Source: Mycobacterium sp. ENV421 (GTDB lineage: Bacteria; Actinomycetota; Actinomycetes; Mycobacteriales; Mycobacteriaceae). Taken from it: DNA of 64,000 nucleotides. Shown here piece by piece: positions 1 through 7,420 of this stretch (positions are counted from its first letter, which is position 1; each line of letters opens with the position of its first letter). Location of the stretch: assembly GCF_002887815.1 (NCBI RefSeq), contig NZ_PDHO01000023.1, positions 1 through 64,000 on the forward strand, in the 5' to 3' direction. Made by a program: the position numbers and the translations under genes. The notes below the pieces were generated by a model. It saw only the letters and a list, made by a program, of their open reading frames with translations. It was not told the origin of the DNA and searched no databases.

Positions 1-190
1 TCAGCCGGTTGCGGTCCAACGGGAACACACCGTTGAGGAAGGTGTCCCACTGCTGCACCGTCATCGTCCGGCCACCGCCGTCGACCAGACTCAGCTCATT
101 ATCCAAACCCGCGTGCGAGGTACCTGTCCCGACGAACAACGCCGCGACGGCAGCGATCATCGCCACCAGTACCCGACCGATTACCTTCAT
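1..190 (-). CDS. MspA-family porin (5' part; gene runs off the left edge)
   Basis: The gene starts at ATG 188-190 behind a good ribosome binding site (GGGAGAAC) and is still open at base 1, giving the first 63 residues. Residues 1-27 are a signal peptide ending in SHA. The mature protein begins GLDNELSLVD and continues WDTFLNGVFPLDRNRL, which I recognise as the N-terminus of MspA-type porins. These form octameric outer-membrane channels for small hydrophilic solutes in fast-growing mycobacteria. In M. smegmatis the mspC paralogue lies beside moaB2-pepD-mprBA, so this is probably the mspC-position copy. The constriction-zone residues lie outside the window. Confidence 0.9.
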   Translation of the reverse strand, partial: MKVIGRVLVAMIAAVAALFVGTGTSHAGLDNELSLVDGGGRTMTVQQWDTFLNGVFPLDRNRL

Positions 191-558
191 GTTCTCCCTA
201 GCTATGTCGACGGCTGACCCGAGGGCTAACCGAGTGTGTTTTCGTGCTCGGGTCACAAGATGCTGACACCGCCCACGGCGCACAGCAGTTCAATGAGAGT
301 CCCTCACACACCGCTCTTACGCTCTGCTCATCGTTGACACGAGGAACATAACGGGATGACATCGGGGCGGCAACGCATAGCGTCGCGGTGCGCCGAACCG
401 GTGTTTGCGCGGGGAAGTTTGCTGGGAAGATAGCCCCGGTTAACCGGGAACTGATTCCGTCGAGCGGAAACGGGCGCGAACCGGGCGGGTCGGCCATCTG
501 ACCGGAACCGGCGGCCAACGTCGCGGCGCACCCGGACCTGCCGATCACCACCTGCTGA
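191..558. other. Long intergenic region upstream of the porin
   Basis: No credible gene is seen in these 368 bases. On the minus strand they form the leader of the porin gene. A 9-bp perfect inverted repeat (TGACCCGAG at 215-223, CTCGGGTCA at 247-255, 23-nt loop) would fold just upstream of the start codon. The M. smegmatis porin mspA is known to have a promoter about 500 bp upstream and a very long leader. By analogy, the promoter here may lie near 700-790, upstream of the 52-aa ORF. Confidence 0.5.
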
Positions 559-717
559 TCATCCGCCGTGGTGCGGCGGGACGTTCTCCCGCAACCACTC
601 GTCCCGGTCTTCGCGGTCGCGATTTGGCTCCGGATCGCGCTCGTCGGAGGACTCCTGGGGCAACTCGGAACCGAAAATCTTGTTAACTGCGATTCGGTTC
701 TCGCGGGGACTGCCCAT
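559..717 (-). CDS. Small conserved-type hydrophilic protein, 52 aa
   Basis: ATG at 715-717 opens 52 codons to TGA at 559-561. The product is very hydrophilic. It has an acidic/Arg-rich middle (ERDPEPNRDREDRDEW) and ends WLRENVPPHHGG. I recall short actinobacterial hypothetical proteins with a similar EWL...PPHH ending, but assign no function. It sits between moaB2 and the porin on the same strand. A near-perfect CRP-type palindrome lies 16 bp upstream of its start, so it may share a transcript with the porin. The ribosome binding site is weak. Confidence 0.6.
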   Translation of the reverse strand: MGSPRENRIAVNKIFGSELPQESSDERDPEPNRDREDRDEWLRENVPPHHGG

Positions 718-733
718 CACAGGAACCGCAGAT

Positions 734-749
734 TGTGATAAAGATCACA
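734..749. promoter_or_regulatory. CRP-type operator TGTGATAAAGATCACA
   Basis: The half-sites TGTGA (734-738) and TCACA (745-749) with a 6-nt spacer match the classical CRP consensus exactly. The perfect arms extend to 7 bp (TTGTGAT/ATCACAA, 733-750). Mycobacterial CRP (Rv3676 family) uses the same core. The site lies 16 bp upstream of the 52-aa ORF and about 540 bp upstream of the porin gene. A second short palindrome, GTGTTAACAC, lies at 776-785. Whether it activates or represses cannot be read from sequence. Confidence 0.6.
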
Positions 750-870
750 ATCTTGATATTTGTGCAGTTCACAGGGTGTTAACACAACGCCTCCGACCCC
801 GGTGGTGATGGTGATAATTGACGTTACGCCGCGGAAATAATTCCTCGCCGGCGCTCCGGGTGAAGCTTGC

Positions 871-1452
871 TTAGATCTCGAGGCTGGACAGCTCACCGAT
901 GACATGGGTCGCCAGCGGGTTCAGCGTCGCCATACCGTCGCGGACCGCGTACCGCGAGCCGGCGATGTTGACGACCAATGTGCTGCCGGAAATCCCGGCC
1001 AGACCGCGGGACAAGCCCGCGTCGGTGATTCCCGCGGACAGCCCGGAGGCGCGCAACGCCTCCGAGATCCCCAGCAGTTCACGGTCGAGGATCGTCCTGG
1101 TGGCTTCCGGCGTCACGTCGCGCGGAGTCACACCCGTACCGCCCACCGACACCACGAGGTCGACACCACCGATCACAGCCGTGTTCAGCGCGTTCCGGAT
1201 CTCGACCTCGTCGGCGGACACCGCCACAACGCCGTCCACCACGAAACCCGCCTCGGCGAGCAGCTCGGTGACCAACGGCCCGCTGTGGTCCTCCTCATCG
1301 CCGTGGGCCGTGCGGTCGTCGACGACGACGACGAGCGCGCGCCCCACCAGCTCCCCTGGCTGTTCCATGGATGTCACCGTATATCTGCCCGGTGACATCC
1401 CGGCAGCCGCACCACCGGCTGTCATGGGATGTTCACCCACCACCCGGATCAT
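871..1452 (-). CDS. moaB2: MoaB2-like molybdopterin-binding (MoaB/Mog) domain protein
   Basis: This 193-aa product carries the MoaB/Mog fold that binds molybdopterin in molybdenum-cofactor assembly. The signature is SVGGTGVTPRDVTPEATRTI in the middle, followed by GLSRGLAGISGSTLVVN. Its ATG overlaps the stop of pepD (ATGA, 1449-1452), so it is probably translationally coupled as the last gene of mprA-mprB-pepD-moaB2. In-frame Met residues at positions 10, 19 and 29 are alternative starts; the M. tuberculosis protein Rv0984 is slightly shorter. Retention in the stress operon is conserved, but its role there is not explained by the family function. Confidence 0.88.
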   Translation of the reverse strand: MIRVVGEHPMTAGGAAAGMSPGRYTVTSMEQPGELVGRALVVVVDDRTAHGDEEDHSGPLVTELLAEAGFVVDGVVAVSADEVEIRNALNTAVIGGVDLVVSVGGTGVTPRDVTPEATRTILDRELLGISEALRASGLSAGITDAGLSRGLAGISGSTLVVNIAGSRYAVRDGMATLNPLATHVIGELSSLEI

Positions 1453-2915
1453 TGGGCAGCCTTTCCGAGCGTGACCTGCACGGTGCGATCCGAGCCCGAC
1501 GGGTCCTTGTACGTCAGCGTCACCTGATCGCCGGGCGCCCGTGACCGGACCGCGGCCACCAGTGCGTCGGCGCTACCGATCACCCGGTCGTCGACCTTGG
1601 TCACCACCACGCCGTTGGGCAGCCCGGCGGCTGCGGCAGCGCCCCCCTTGGTGACATCGACGATCTTCGCTCCATGTGTCGTGGTGTCATTGCTGACCTG
1701 GACACCCAGCGACGCGTGCGTGGCGGTGCCGGTGCTGATCAGCTCGTCGGCGATCCGTTTGGCCTGGGCGACCGGGATCGCGAAGCCAAGGCCGATCGAA
1801 CCGCTCTGGGCGTCAGGGGAATCGCCACCCATCGTCGCGATCGCGGAGTTCACGCCCACCAGCTCGCCGCTCATATTCACCAGCGCACCACCCGAGTTAC
1901 CCGGATTGATCGCGGCGTCGGTCTGGATGGCGTCGAGCACCGTGTTCTGGTTGTTGGTGTCACCGCCGGTGGCGACCGGACGGTTCAGTGCGCTGACGAT
2001 GCCGGTGGTGACGGTGCCCTCCAGGCCGAGCGGCGAACCGACCGCCACCACGTCCTGGCCGACCCGCAGGTTGGCCGACGACCCCAGGCTGATGGGCGTC
2101 AGGCCGGACACTCCCTGAGCCCGAACGACGGCGATGTCACTGGCCGGGTCGGTACCCACCACAGTGAAGGGTGCGGTGCGACCGTCGGCGAACGTCACCG
2201 TGGTCGTCGGCGCCCCGCCACCCGCGCCACCCTGGCCGCCGGCACCACCTTGGCCGCCGGGCCCGCCGGGACTCCCGGGCATACCCGGGGCTCCGGGCAG
2301 ACCCGGCGCACCTGGCAGACCCGGGATCGCGGGCGGGACAGAAGCCGGATCGCCCTTGGCCCCGGAAACGACATGGTTGTTGGTCAGGATCAGCCCATCC
2401 GAAGACAGGATGATCCCCGAACCCTCCTCGGACTGGCGACCGAACTCGGTCTCGAGCTTGACGACGCTGGGTACCACCTTGGCCGCCACCTGCTCGACCG
2501 ATCCCACCGGCAGGTTCGCCGCAGGCACGTTGGTTGCCCCGACGGGCGAACCTCCGAGCCCGGAGCCCACCGTCTGATGGTCCGGATGTGCGAGCAGCAC
2601 CACACCGCCACCGACTCCCGCCGAAACGATCGCGATCGCCAGCGCGCCTGCCACCAATGCGCCTGCGCGCGAGCGAGGGCGCGGGGGCATCGGAGCGTAA
2701 CCCGCCGCCGTCGGCGTATTTCCTTGCCGCGCAGCCTGATACGGGTCGTACGGTTGCCGGTATTGCTGATGCTGTTGCGCGGTGGCGTAGCGCCAGTCAT
2801 ACGGCTGCTGATAACCGGCTGTCCTCGGCTGGGGTGAATACCCCGGCGCCGCAGGCTGATTCGGCCCCGGGGGCCCGGGCTGCTGCGGCGGCGAGTACCT
2901 CGAGTGGTCGGTCAT
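1449..2915 (-). CDS. pepD: HtrA-like serine protease PepD with PDZ domain
   Basis: This 488-aa envelope quality-control protease belongs to the MprAB regulon. Residues 1-82 are a cytoplasmic Pro/Gln/Tyr-rich tail and 83-108 a membrane anchor. The trypsin-like domain has the triad His181 (LTNNHVVSG), Asp260 (DPASDIAVV) and Ser341 (NPGNSGGAL). A PDZ domain occupies about 395-485. Unusually, residues 198-234, between His and Asp, form a Gly-X-Y collagen-like and Gly-rich segment that adds about 35 residues to a surface loop. The gene follows mprB, is coupled to moaB2, and has tandem TCTCAGT repeats just upstream, so MprA probably controls it directly. Confidence 0.93.
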   Translation of the reverse strand: MTDHSRYSPPQQPGPPGPNQPAAPGYSPQPRTAGYQQPYDWRYATAQQHQQYRQPYDPYQAARQGNTPTAAGYAPMPPRPRSRAGALVAGALAIAIVSAGVGGGVVLLAHPDHQTVGSGLGGSPVGATNVPAANLPVGSVEQVAAKVVPSVVKLETEFGRQSEEGSGIILSSDGLILTNNHVVSGAKGDPASVPPAIPGLPGAPGLPGAPGMPGSPGGPGGQGGAGGQGGAGGGAPTTTVTFADGRTAPFTVVGTDPASDIAVVRAQGVSGLTPISLGSSANLRVGQDVVAVGSPLGLEGTVTTGIVSALNRPVATGGDTNNQNTVLDAIQTDAAINPGNSGGALVNMSGELVGVNSAIATMGGDSPDAQSGSIGLGFAIPVAQAKRIADELISTGTATHASLGVQVSNDTTTHGAKIVDVTKGGAAAAAGLPNGVVVTKVDDRVIGSADALVAAVRSRAPGDQVTLTYKDPSGSDRTVQVTLGKAAQ

Positions 2916-2978
2916 GTCGTCAGGTCGCTCTTCCTGTTCGCAGAATGCTCACAAATGCTCACCACAGCTTGCCTTGCA

Positions 2979-4526
2979 CTACTGAGAATCGACTGAGATA
3001 ACACTCGGTCCAACGTTGGGTTTTTTCTCATGAAAGCGGCGATCACCATTGGTCCTGGCGATTGTGGCCGTGTTTTCGCTTTCGGCTGAATCGTCGTCTC
3101 GGTAGGCTTCCGCGGAGATTGGCAGACCCGGCAGCAGGACGAAGAACGACGTGCCCGGCGGCTGTCTGCCGGGAACCGTTTCTCCGATGCGGATCATGCC
3201 CCCGTGCTTGACCACGACCTGTTTGACGATCGCCAGGCCCAGCCCGGACCCGGGCATCGCCCGCGCCGACGCCGACCGGTAGAACCGCTCGAAGACCAGG
3301 CCGCGTTCATGCGGGGGGATTCCCGGCCCGTAATCGGACACCACGAGTTCGGCGTGGGCGGCGTCCACCTGACGAAGCCGCACGCCGACGTGCGCACCCG
3401 ACGGGCTCCACTTCGCCGCGTTGTCAAGCAGATTGACCACCGCCCGGGACAGTCCGGCCGGATCGCCATAGACCTGCCATCCGACGACGTCGACGTCGAA
3501 CTGGACATCGTTGCGGCGCCTGCGCGCCCTTTCCAGACTGCGATCGACGATGTCACTGAGATCGACCGCCTCGTGGACCAGTCCGCCGGCATCCTCACGG
3601 GTCAGGTCGACGAGATCGCCTACCAGAGTGGACAGCTCCTCGATCTGCCCGATCACATCGGTGCGCAGGTCGGCCATCTCGCTCTCCGGCAGCCGCGGGG
3701 CACCCGGTTTCATCGATGCCATCAGCAGCTCGACGTTGGTTCGCAGTGAGGTCAGCGGTGTGCGCAGCTCGTGGCCGGCGTCCGCAACCAGCCGGGCCTG
3801 CCGCTCGCGGGATTCGGTCAGCGCGCGCAGCATCGTGTTGAACGTCTCGGTGAGCCTGGCGAGTTCGTCACTGCCGAACACCGGGATGGGACGCAGGTCA
3901 TCGGTGCGCGCCACCCGTTCGGCGGCCTCGGTGAGCCGGGCCACCGGCCGCAGACCGGTGCGCGCCACCATCCCGCCGGCGATCGCGGCGACCACGACGC
4001 CGATGCCGCCCACCGCCAGCAGGACCCATTTCAGTTTGGTCATCACCGCATTGGTGGGAGCCAGGCTCTTGGAGATGAGCAGTGATCTGTTGTCGGGCAA
4101 GTGAACCGCCAGCACCCGCTGGTTGCCGACGGTGCGGCGAGACATCAACAGCTCGCCGTCGATGACGGATTTCTCCGGCTCGCCGACGGGCAGCTTCTGG
4201 CCCTGCTGATTCGCGGTGTACGTCGAACGCCCCGGGTTGACCAGCATCGCGTTGACGTCGGAATACGCGGTGCCTTCGATGGCCTTACCGGGGTCGGCTT
4301 GCAGGGAACCGCTGGCGATCAGAAGGCTCGCGCGGCTCTGCAGCTGGTTGTCGATGTCGGTATAGAGCGCGGCGGACACCACGGCGTACACCGCGACCGC
4401 CATCAGCACCACGACCATCGCCACCATGGACATGGCCAGCAGCATCACCCGCCATCGCAATGACAACGATGACGTCGGCTCTTCCGGCGCCCGCTCAGCC
4501 CGCGCGCGCCGCCTCAGTGGTGACAT
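2979..4526 (-). CDS. mprB: Sensor histidine kinase MprB
   Basis: This 515-aa sensor belongs to a surface-stress two-component system. It has transmembrane segments at about 27-49 and 166-188, with an extracytoplasmic domain of about 115 residues between them. A HAMP linker runs about 186-240. The phospho-accepting His252 is in DAGHELRTPL. The ATPase boxes are N (NLLDNAAKW, from 365), G1 (DYGPGIP, from 398) and G2 (GSGLGLAI, from 426). The start codon overlaps the mprA stop by one base (TGATG), which implies coupled translation. The C-terminal tail after about residue 470 is poorly ordered, and its codons contain the pepD-proximal regulatory repeats. Confidence 0.94.
   Translation of the reverse strand: MSPLRRRARAERAPEEPTSSLSLRWRVMLLAMSMVAMVVVLMAVAVYAVVSAALYTDIDNQLQSRASLLIASGSLQADPGKAIEGTAYSDVNAMLVNPGRSTYTANQQGQKLPVGEPEKSVIDGELLMSRRTVGNQRVLAVHLPDNRSLLISKSLAPTNAVMTKLKWVLLAVGGIGVVVAAIAGGMVARTGLRPVARLTEAAERVARTDDLRPIPVFGSDELARLTETFNTMLRALTESRERQARLVADAGHELRTPLTSLRTNVELLMASMKPGAPRLPESEMADLRTDVIGQIEELSTLVGDLVDLTREDAGGLVHEAVDLSDIVDRSLERARRRRNDVQFDVDVVGWQVYGDPAGLSRAVVNLLDNAAKWSPSGAHVGVRLRQVDAAHAELVVSDYGPGIPPHERGLVFERFYRSASARAMPGSGLGLAIVKQVVVKHGGMIRIGETVPGRQPPGTSFFVLLPGLPISAEAYRDDDSAESENTATIARTNGDRRFHEKKPNVGPSVISVDSQ
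2981..2998 (-). promoter_or_regulatory. Tandem TCTCAGT repeats upstream of pepD (probable MprA box)
   Basis: On the minus strand TCTCAGT occurs at 2998-2992 and again at 2987-2981, an 11-bp period. This matches the arrangement in front of mprA (5233-5251). Helical-turn-spaced direct repeats are typical for OmpR/PhoB-class regulators, and MprA is known to bind two loosely conserved 8-bp direct repeats ahead of its own operon and pepD. The repeats overlap the last codons of mprB. Confidence 0.6.
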
Positions 4527-5218
4527 CAGGGCGGTGTCTCACGCAGCACGTAGCCCACACCCCGCACGGTGTGGATCAGCCGCGGCTCTCCTTCCGCTTC
4601 AGTCTTTCGGCGTAGGTAGCCGACGTATACCTCCAGCGCATTGCCCGAGGTCGGGAAGTCGAAACCCCACACCTCCTCGAGAATGCGGCTGCGGGTGAGC
4701 ACCCGACGCGGATTGGCGATCAACATCTCCAGCAACGCGAACTCGGTGCGGGTCAAGCTGATGGCGCGTTTGCCGCGATGCACCTCGCGGGTCACCGGGT
4801 CGAGCGTCAGATCGCCGAACGTCATCACCGCGGAATCGGACTGCTCCTCGGGACCGGTCCGGCGCAGCAGCGCACGCATCCGGGCCAGCAACTCTTCGAG
4901 GGCGAACGGCTTGGGCAGATAGTCATCGGCACCGGCGTCCAGGCCGGCCACCCGCTCGGACACCGAGTCACGAGCGGTCAGAACCAGGATCGGAAGATCG
5001 TCGCCCGTGCTGCGCAGCTGGCGACAAACCTCGAGGCCGTCCAGCCGGGGCATCATCACGTCGAGCACGAGCGCATCGGGCCGGTCATTGGCGATCGCGT
5101 CGAGAGCTTCGACGCCGTCCTGCGCCAGGTCTACCGAATATCCATTGAAGGAAAGAGACCGGCGGAGCGACTCGCGCACAGCGCGATCATCATCAACGAC
5201 AAGTATTCGCACAGCCAC
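4526..5218 (-). CDS. mprA: OmpR-family response regulator MprA
   Basis: This 230-aa regulator has a receiver domain with the acidic pocket DDD at 9-11, phospho-acceptor Asp53 (LVLDVMMPRLDG), Thr81 and Lys103 (PKPF). A C-terminal winged helix ends HTVRGVGYVLRETPP. The start is GTG 5216-5218; the protein begins MAVRILVVDDDRAVRESL and keeps the 230-residue length of M. tuberculosis MprA. In mycobacteria it controls sigE, sigB, pepD and its own operon under envelope stress. Tandem TCTCAGGC repeats lie 15-33 bp upstream of the start, fitting autoregulation. Confidence 0.95.
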   Translation of the reverse strand: MAVRILVVDDDRAVRESLRRSLSFNGYSVDLAQDGVEALDAIANDRPDALVLDVMMPRLDGLEVCRQLRSTGDDLPILVLTARDSVSERVAGLDAGADDYLPKPFALEELLARMRALLRRTGPEEQSDSAVMTFGDLTLDPVTREVHRGKRAISLTRTEFALLEMLIANPRRVLTRSRILEEVWGFDFPTSGNALEVYVGYLRRKTEAEGEPRLIHTVRGVGYVLRETPP

Positions 5219-5232
5219 AGTCTCAACCCAAC

Positions 5233-5251
5233 GCCTGAGATTGGCCTGAGA
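5233..5251 (-). promoter_or_regulatory. Tandem TCTCAGGC repeats upstream of mprA (probable MprA autoregulatory box)
   Basis: Two identical 8-mers on the minus strand (5251-5244 and 5240-5233) repeat with an 11-bp period in the 75-bp gap between rpmF and mprA. The same TCTCAG core and spacing recur before pepD. They fit the two-direct-repeat site known for MprA autoregulation. No promoter hexamers are clear. Confidence 0.62.
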
Positions 5252-5293
5252 GGCACGCCGCGCGAGCAGGCAATTCGCGGCCGGCGAACGGCG

Positions 5294-5467
5294 TCAGCGC
5301 TTGTCGAGATCGATCAGTCCGAGGCGCGCGGCCTTGAGCAACCGGCGGGGAACCTTGTGCTGGCGACCGCCGACGGAAACGTTGACCAGACCGGTGGCCT
5401 CGGCCTTCCACTGCGCGCGCCGACTGCGGGTGTTCGCGCGCGACATTCTGCGCTTGGGCACAGCCAT
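5294..5467 (-). CDS. rpmF: 50S ribosomal protein L32
   Basis: The 57-residue protein begins MAVPKRRMSRANTRSRRAQW and ends LGLIDLDKR. It has the basic N-terminus and length of bacterial L32, a component of the large ribosomal subunit. The ribosome binding site AAGGAGAA lies 8 bases before the ATG. The four-cysteine zinc ribbon of some L32 proteins is absent, so this is the zinc-independent type. It lies immediately upstream of mprA on the same strand, as in other mycobacteria. Confidence 0.93.
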   Translation of the reverse strand: MAVPKRRMSRANTRSRRAQWKAEATGLVNVSVGGRQHKVPRRLLKAARLGLIDLDKR

Positions 5468-5623
5468 GACGTGCTTCTCCTTGATCAGGGGTGTCGCCGC
5501 GCAGAGACTCTGACATGCCGACGGCCAACAATTACATCTCAGGATAGCCGCTCACCTGCGTCGGCTCCAAAACACCCGGGACGAGTGCTCTGAACCCTTG
5601 ACGGGGAACCGGCGGTCCCAAGT

Positions 5624-5639
5624 AACCTACCGGTTGGTT
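5624..5639. promoter_or_regulatory. TetR-type imperfect palindrome before the acyl-CoA operon
   Basis: AACCTACCGGTTGGTT is symmetric at 14 of 16 positions around a central ACCGGT. Operators of this form are common for TetR-family regulators of acyl-CoA catabolism. It lies 62 bp upstream of the first gene of the AtuA-fadE13-accD2-accA2-fadE12-echA7 operon. No regulator gene is adjacent. Confidence 0.4.
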
Positions 5640-5651
5640 GGTTCGGCGGGT

Positions 5652-5665
5652 AGGAGCGGAGCGAC
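5652..5665 (+). repeat. Short repeated element AGGAGCGGAGCGAC, copy 1
   Basis: This 14-mer and its left flank match 13306-13326 at 19 of 21 bases. Copy 1 is in the leader of the AtuA-like gene and copy 2 is just before echA7, the last gene of the same operon. It may be a small dispersed extragenic repeat. In copy 2 its AGGAG serves as the ribosome binding site. Confidence 0.45.
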
Positions 5666-5701
5666 CCGGAATCGGGTGCCAGTGAAGGGAAGACAGCGCG
5701 C

Positions 5702-7396
5702 GTGGCAGATGCGGTGCGGATCGGTAACTGTTCGGGCTTCTATGGTGACCGCATCGGCGCCATGCGCGAGATGCTCACCGGCGGCGAACTCGACTACCTG
5801 ACCGGCGACTACCTGGCCGAGCTCACGATGCTCATTCTCGGCCGGGACAAGATGAAGAATCCCGATCGTGGCTACGCCAAGACCTTCCTGACCCAGCTCG
5901 AGGAATGCCTCGGACTCGCCATCGAACGCGGGGTCCGCATCGTCGCCAACGCCGGCGGCCTCAACCCGGCCGGACTGGCCGACGCAGTTCGCGGGCTGGC
6001 CGAGCGGCTGGGCATTCAGGCAAAGGTCGCCCACGTCGAAGGCGACGATCTTCTCCCCCGTGCCGGCGATCTGGGGCTGGGCTCGCCATTGACCGCCAAC
6101 GCCTATCTGGGGGCCTGGGGCATCGTCGACTGCCTGCACGCGGGGGCCGACATCGTGGTGACCGGCCGGGTCACCGACGCCTCGGTGGTGGTGGGTCCGG
6201 CCGCGGCACATTTCGGCTGGGGCCGCGCCGACTACGACCGGCTGGCCGGCGCGGTGGTGGCGGGCCACGTCATCGAATGCGGAGCGCAGGCCACCGGCGG
6301 CAACTACTCGTTCTTCACCGAGATCGCCGACCTGGGTCATGCCGGTTTCCCGCTGGCCGAAGTCCACGCCGACGGGTCCTCGGTGATCACCAAACACTCC
6401 AGGACCGGCGGGCAGGTCAGCGTCGGCACCGTCACCGCGCAGCTGCTCTACGAAATCGGCGGTGCCCGCTACGCCAACCCCGACGTCACGGCCCGGTTCG
6501 ACACGATCGCGCTGTCCGGCGACGGCCCCGACCGCGTCCGAATCAGCGGCGTCCGCGGCGAGCCGCCGCCCCCGTCGCTGAAGGTCTCGCTGAACAGCAT
6601 CGGCGGGTTCCGCAACGCGGTGACGTTCGTGCTCACCGGGCTGGACATCGAGGCCAAGGCCGCCCTGGTGCGCAGCCAACTGGAGTCGGCCCTGCGCGTG
6701 AAGCCAGCCGAGATGGGCTGGACGCTGGCCCGCACCGACCATGTCGACGCCGACACCGAGGAGGCGGCCAGCGCGCTGCTGAGTTGTGTCGTGCGCGACC
6801 CGGACCCCACGGCAGTCGGTCGTCAATTCTCCTCGGCCGCAGTCGAACTCGCACTCGCGTCCTATCCGGGCTTCACCTCGACCGCGCCCCCGGGCGACGG
6901 GCAGGTCTACGGCGTGTTCACCGCCGGCTACGTGCCTGCGACCGAGGTCGAGCAGGTTGCGGTGCGACCGGATGGCGGCCGCGCCGGCATCGCCCCCGCC
7001 GCGACCACCGTGGAACTGGCCGCCGTCGACACTCCGCCGCTGCCTGAGCCACCGGCACCGGGACCGACCCGGCGGGTGCCGCTCGGCGCGATCGCCGGGG
7101 CGCGCAGCGGCGACAAGGGCGGCGCGGCCAATGTCGGTGTGTGGGTACGCACCGACGAGCAGTGGCGCTGGCTGGCGCACACGCTGACCGTCGACAGGCT
7201 GCGCGAACTGCTCCCGGAGACAAAAGATCTCCCGATTGCCCGGCACCTGCTGACGAACCTGCGGGCGGTGAACTTCGTCATCGACGGCATCCTCGGGCAG
7301 GGCGTCGCCTATCAAGCACGATTCGACCCGCAAGCGAAAGGTCTCGGCGAGTGGCTGCGAAGCCGGCACATCGACATCCCGGAAGAGCTTCTGTGA
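5702..7396 (+). CDS. AtuA-family (DUF1446) acyclic terpene utilisation-type protein
   Basis: This 564-aa protein starts at GTG 5702 and reads VRIGNCSGFYGDRIGAMREML near the N-terminus. The DUF1446/AtuA domain covers roughly residues 1-450 (NAGGLNPAGLADAV, VTGRVTDASVVVGPAAAHFGW, GGNYSFF). A conserved C-terminal part follows (GAIAGARSGDKGGAANVGVW). AtuA proteins occur in citronellol/geranyl-CoA and leucine-type catabolic clusters, where their exact chemistry is not settled. It is orthologous in position to Rv0976c and is followed by fadE13 with a GTGA stop/start overlap. The operon suggests oxidation and carboxylation of a branched acyl-CoA. Confidence 0.85.
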   Translation: MADAVRIGNCSGFYGDRIGAMREMLTGGELDYLTGDYLAELTMLILGRDKMKNPDRGYAKTFLTQLEECLGLAIERGVRIVANAGGLNPAGLADAVRGLAERLGIQAKVAHVEGDDLLPRAGDLGLGSPLTANAYLGAWGIVDCLHAGADIVVTGRVTDASVVVGPAAAHFGWGRADYDRLAGAVVAGHVIECGAQATGGNYSFFTEIADLGHAGFPLAEVHADGSSVITKHSRTGGQVSVGTVTAQLLYEIGGARYANPDVTARFDTIALSGDGPDRVRISGVRGEPPPPSLKVSLNSIGGFRNAVTFVLTGLDIEAKAALVRSQLESALRVKPAEMGWTLARTDHVDADTEEAASALLSCVVRDPDPTAVGRQFSSAAVELALASYPGFTSTAPPGDGQVYGVFTAGYVPATEVEQVAVRPDGGRAGIAPAATTVELAAVDTPPLPEPPAPGPTRRVPLGAIAGARSGDKGGAANVGVWVRTDEQWRWLAHTLTVDRLRELLPETKDLPIARHLLTNLRAVNFVIDGILGQGVAYQARFDPQAKGLGEWLRSRHIDIPEELL

Positions 7397-7420
7397 ACAC
7401 CGGAAGAGCTTCTGTGAACA
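7379..7420 (+). repeat. 21-bp perfect tandem duplication across a stop/start junction
   Basis: A 21-bp unit beginning CCGGAAGAGCTTCTGTG occurs at 7379-7399 and again, adjacent and identical, at 7400-7420. Each copy carries a GGAAGAG ribosome binding site followed by GTG. The AtuA-like gene stops in copy 1, and fadE13 can start at 7393 (copy 1) or 7414 (copy 2) in the same frame. Confidence 0.9.

Noticed and set aside
761..773. Second CRP site (TGTGCAGTTCACA) beside the first
   Set aside because: The spacing between GTG and CAC is too short (5 instead of 8 bases) for CRP-family dimers.
5627..7369. Long minus-strand frame opposite the AtuA-like gene
   Set aside because: The + strand protein has conserved AtuA motifs and operon coupling; the antisense product is low-complexity.
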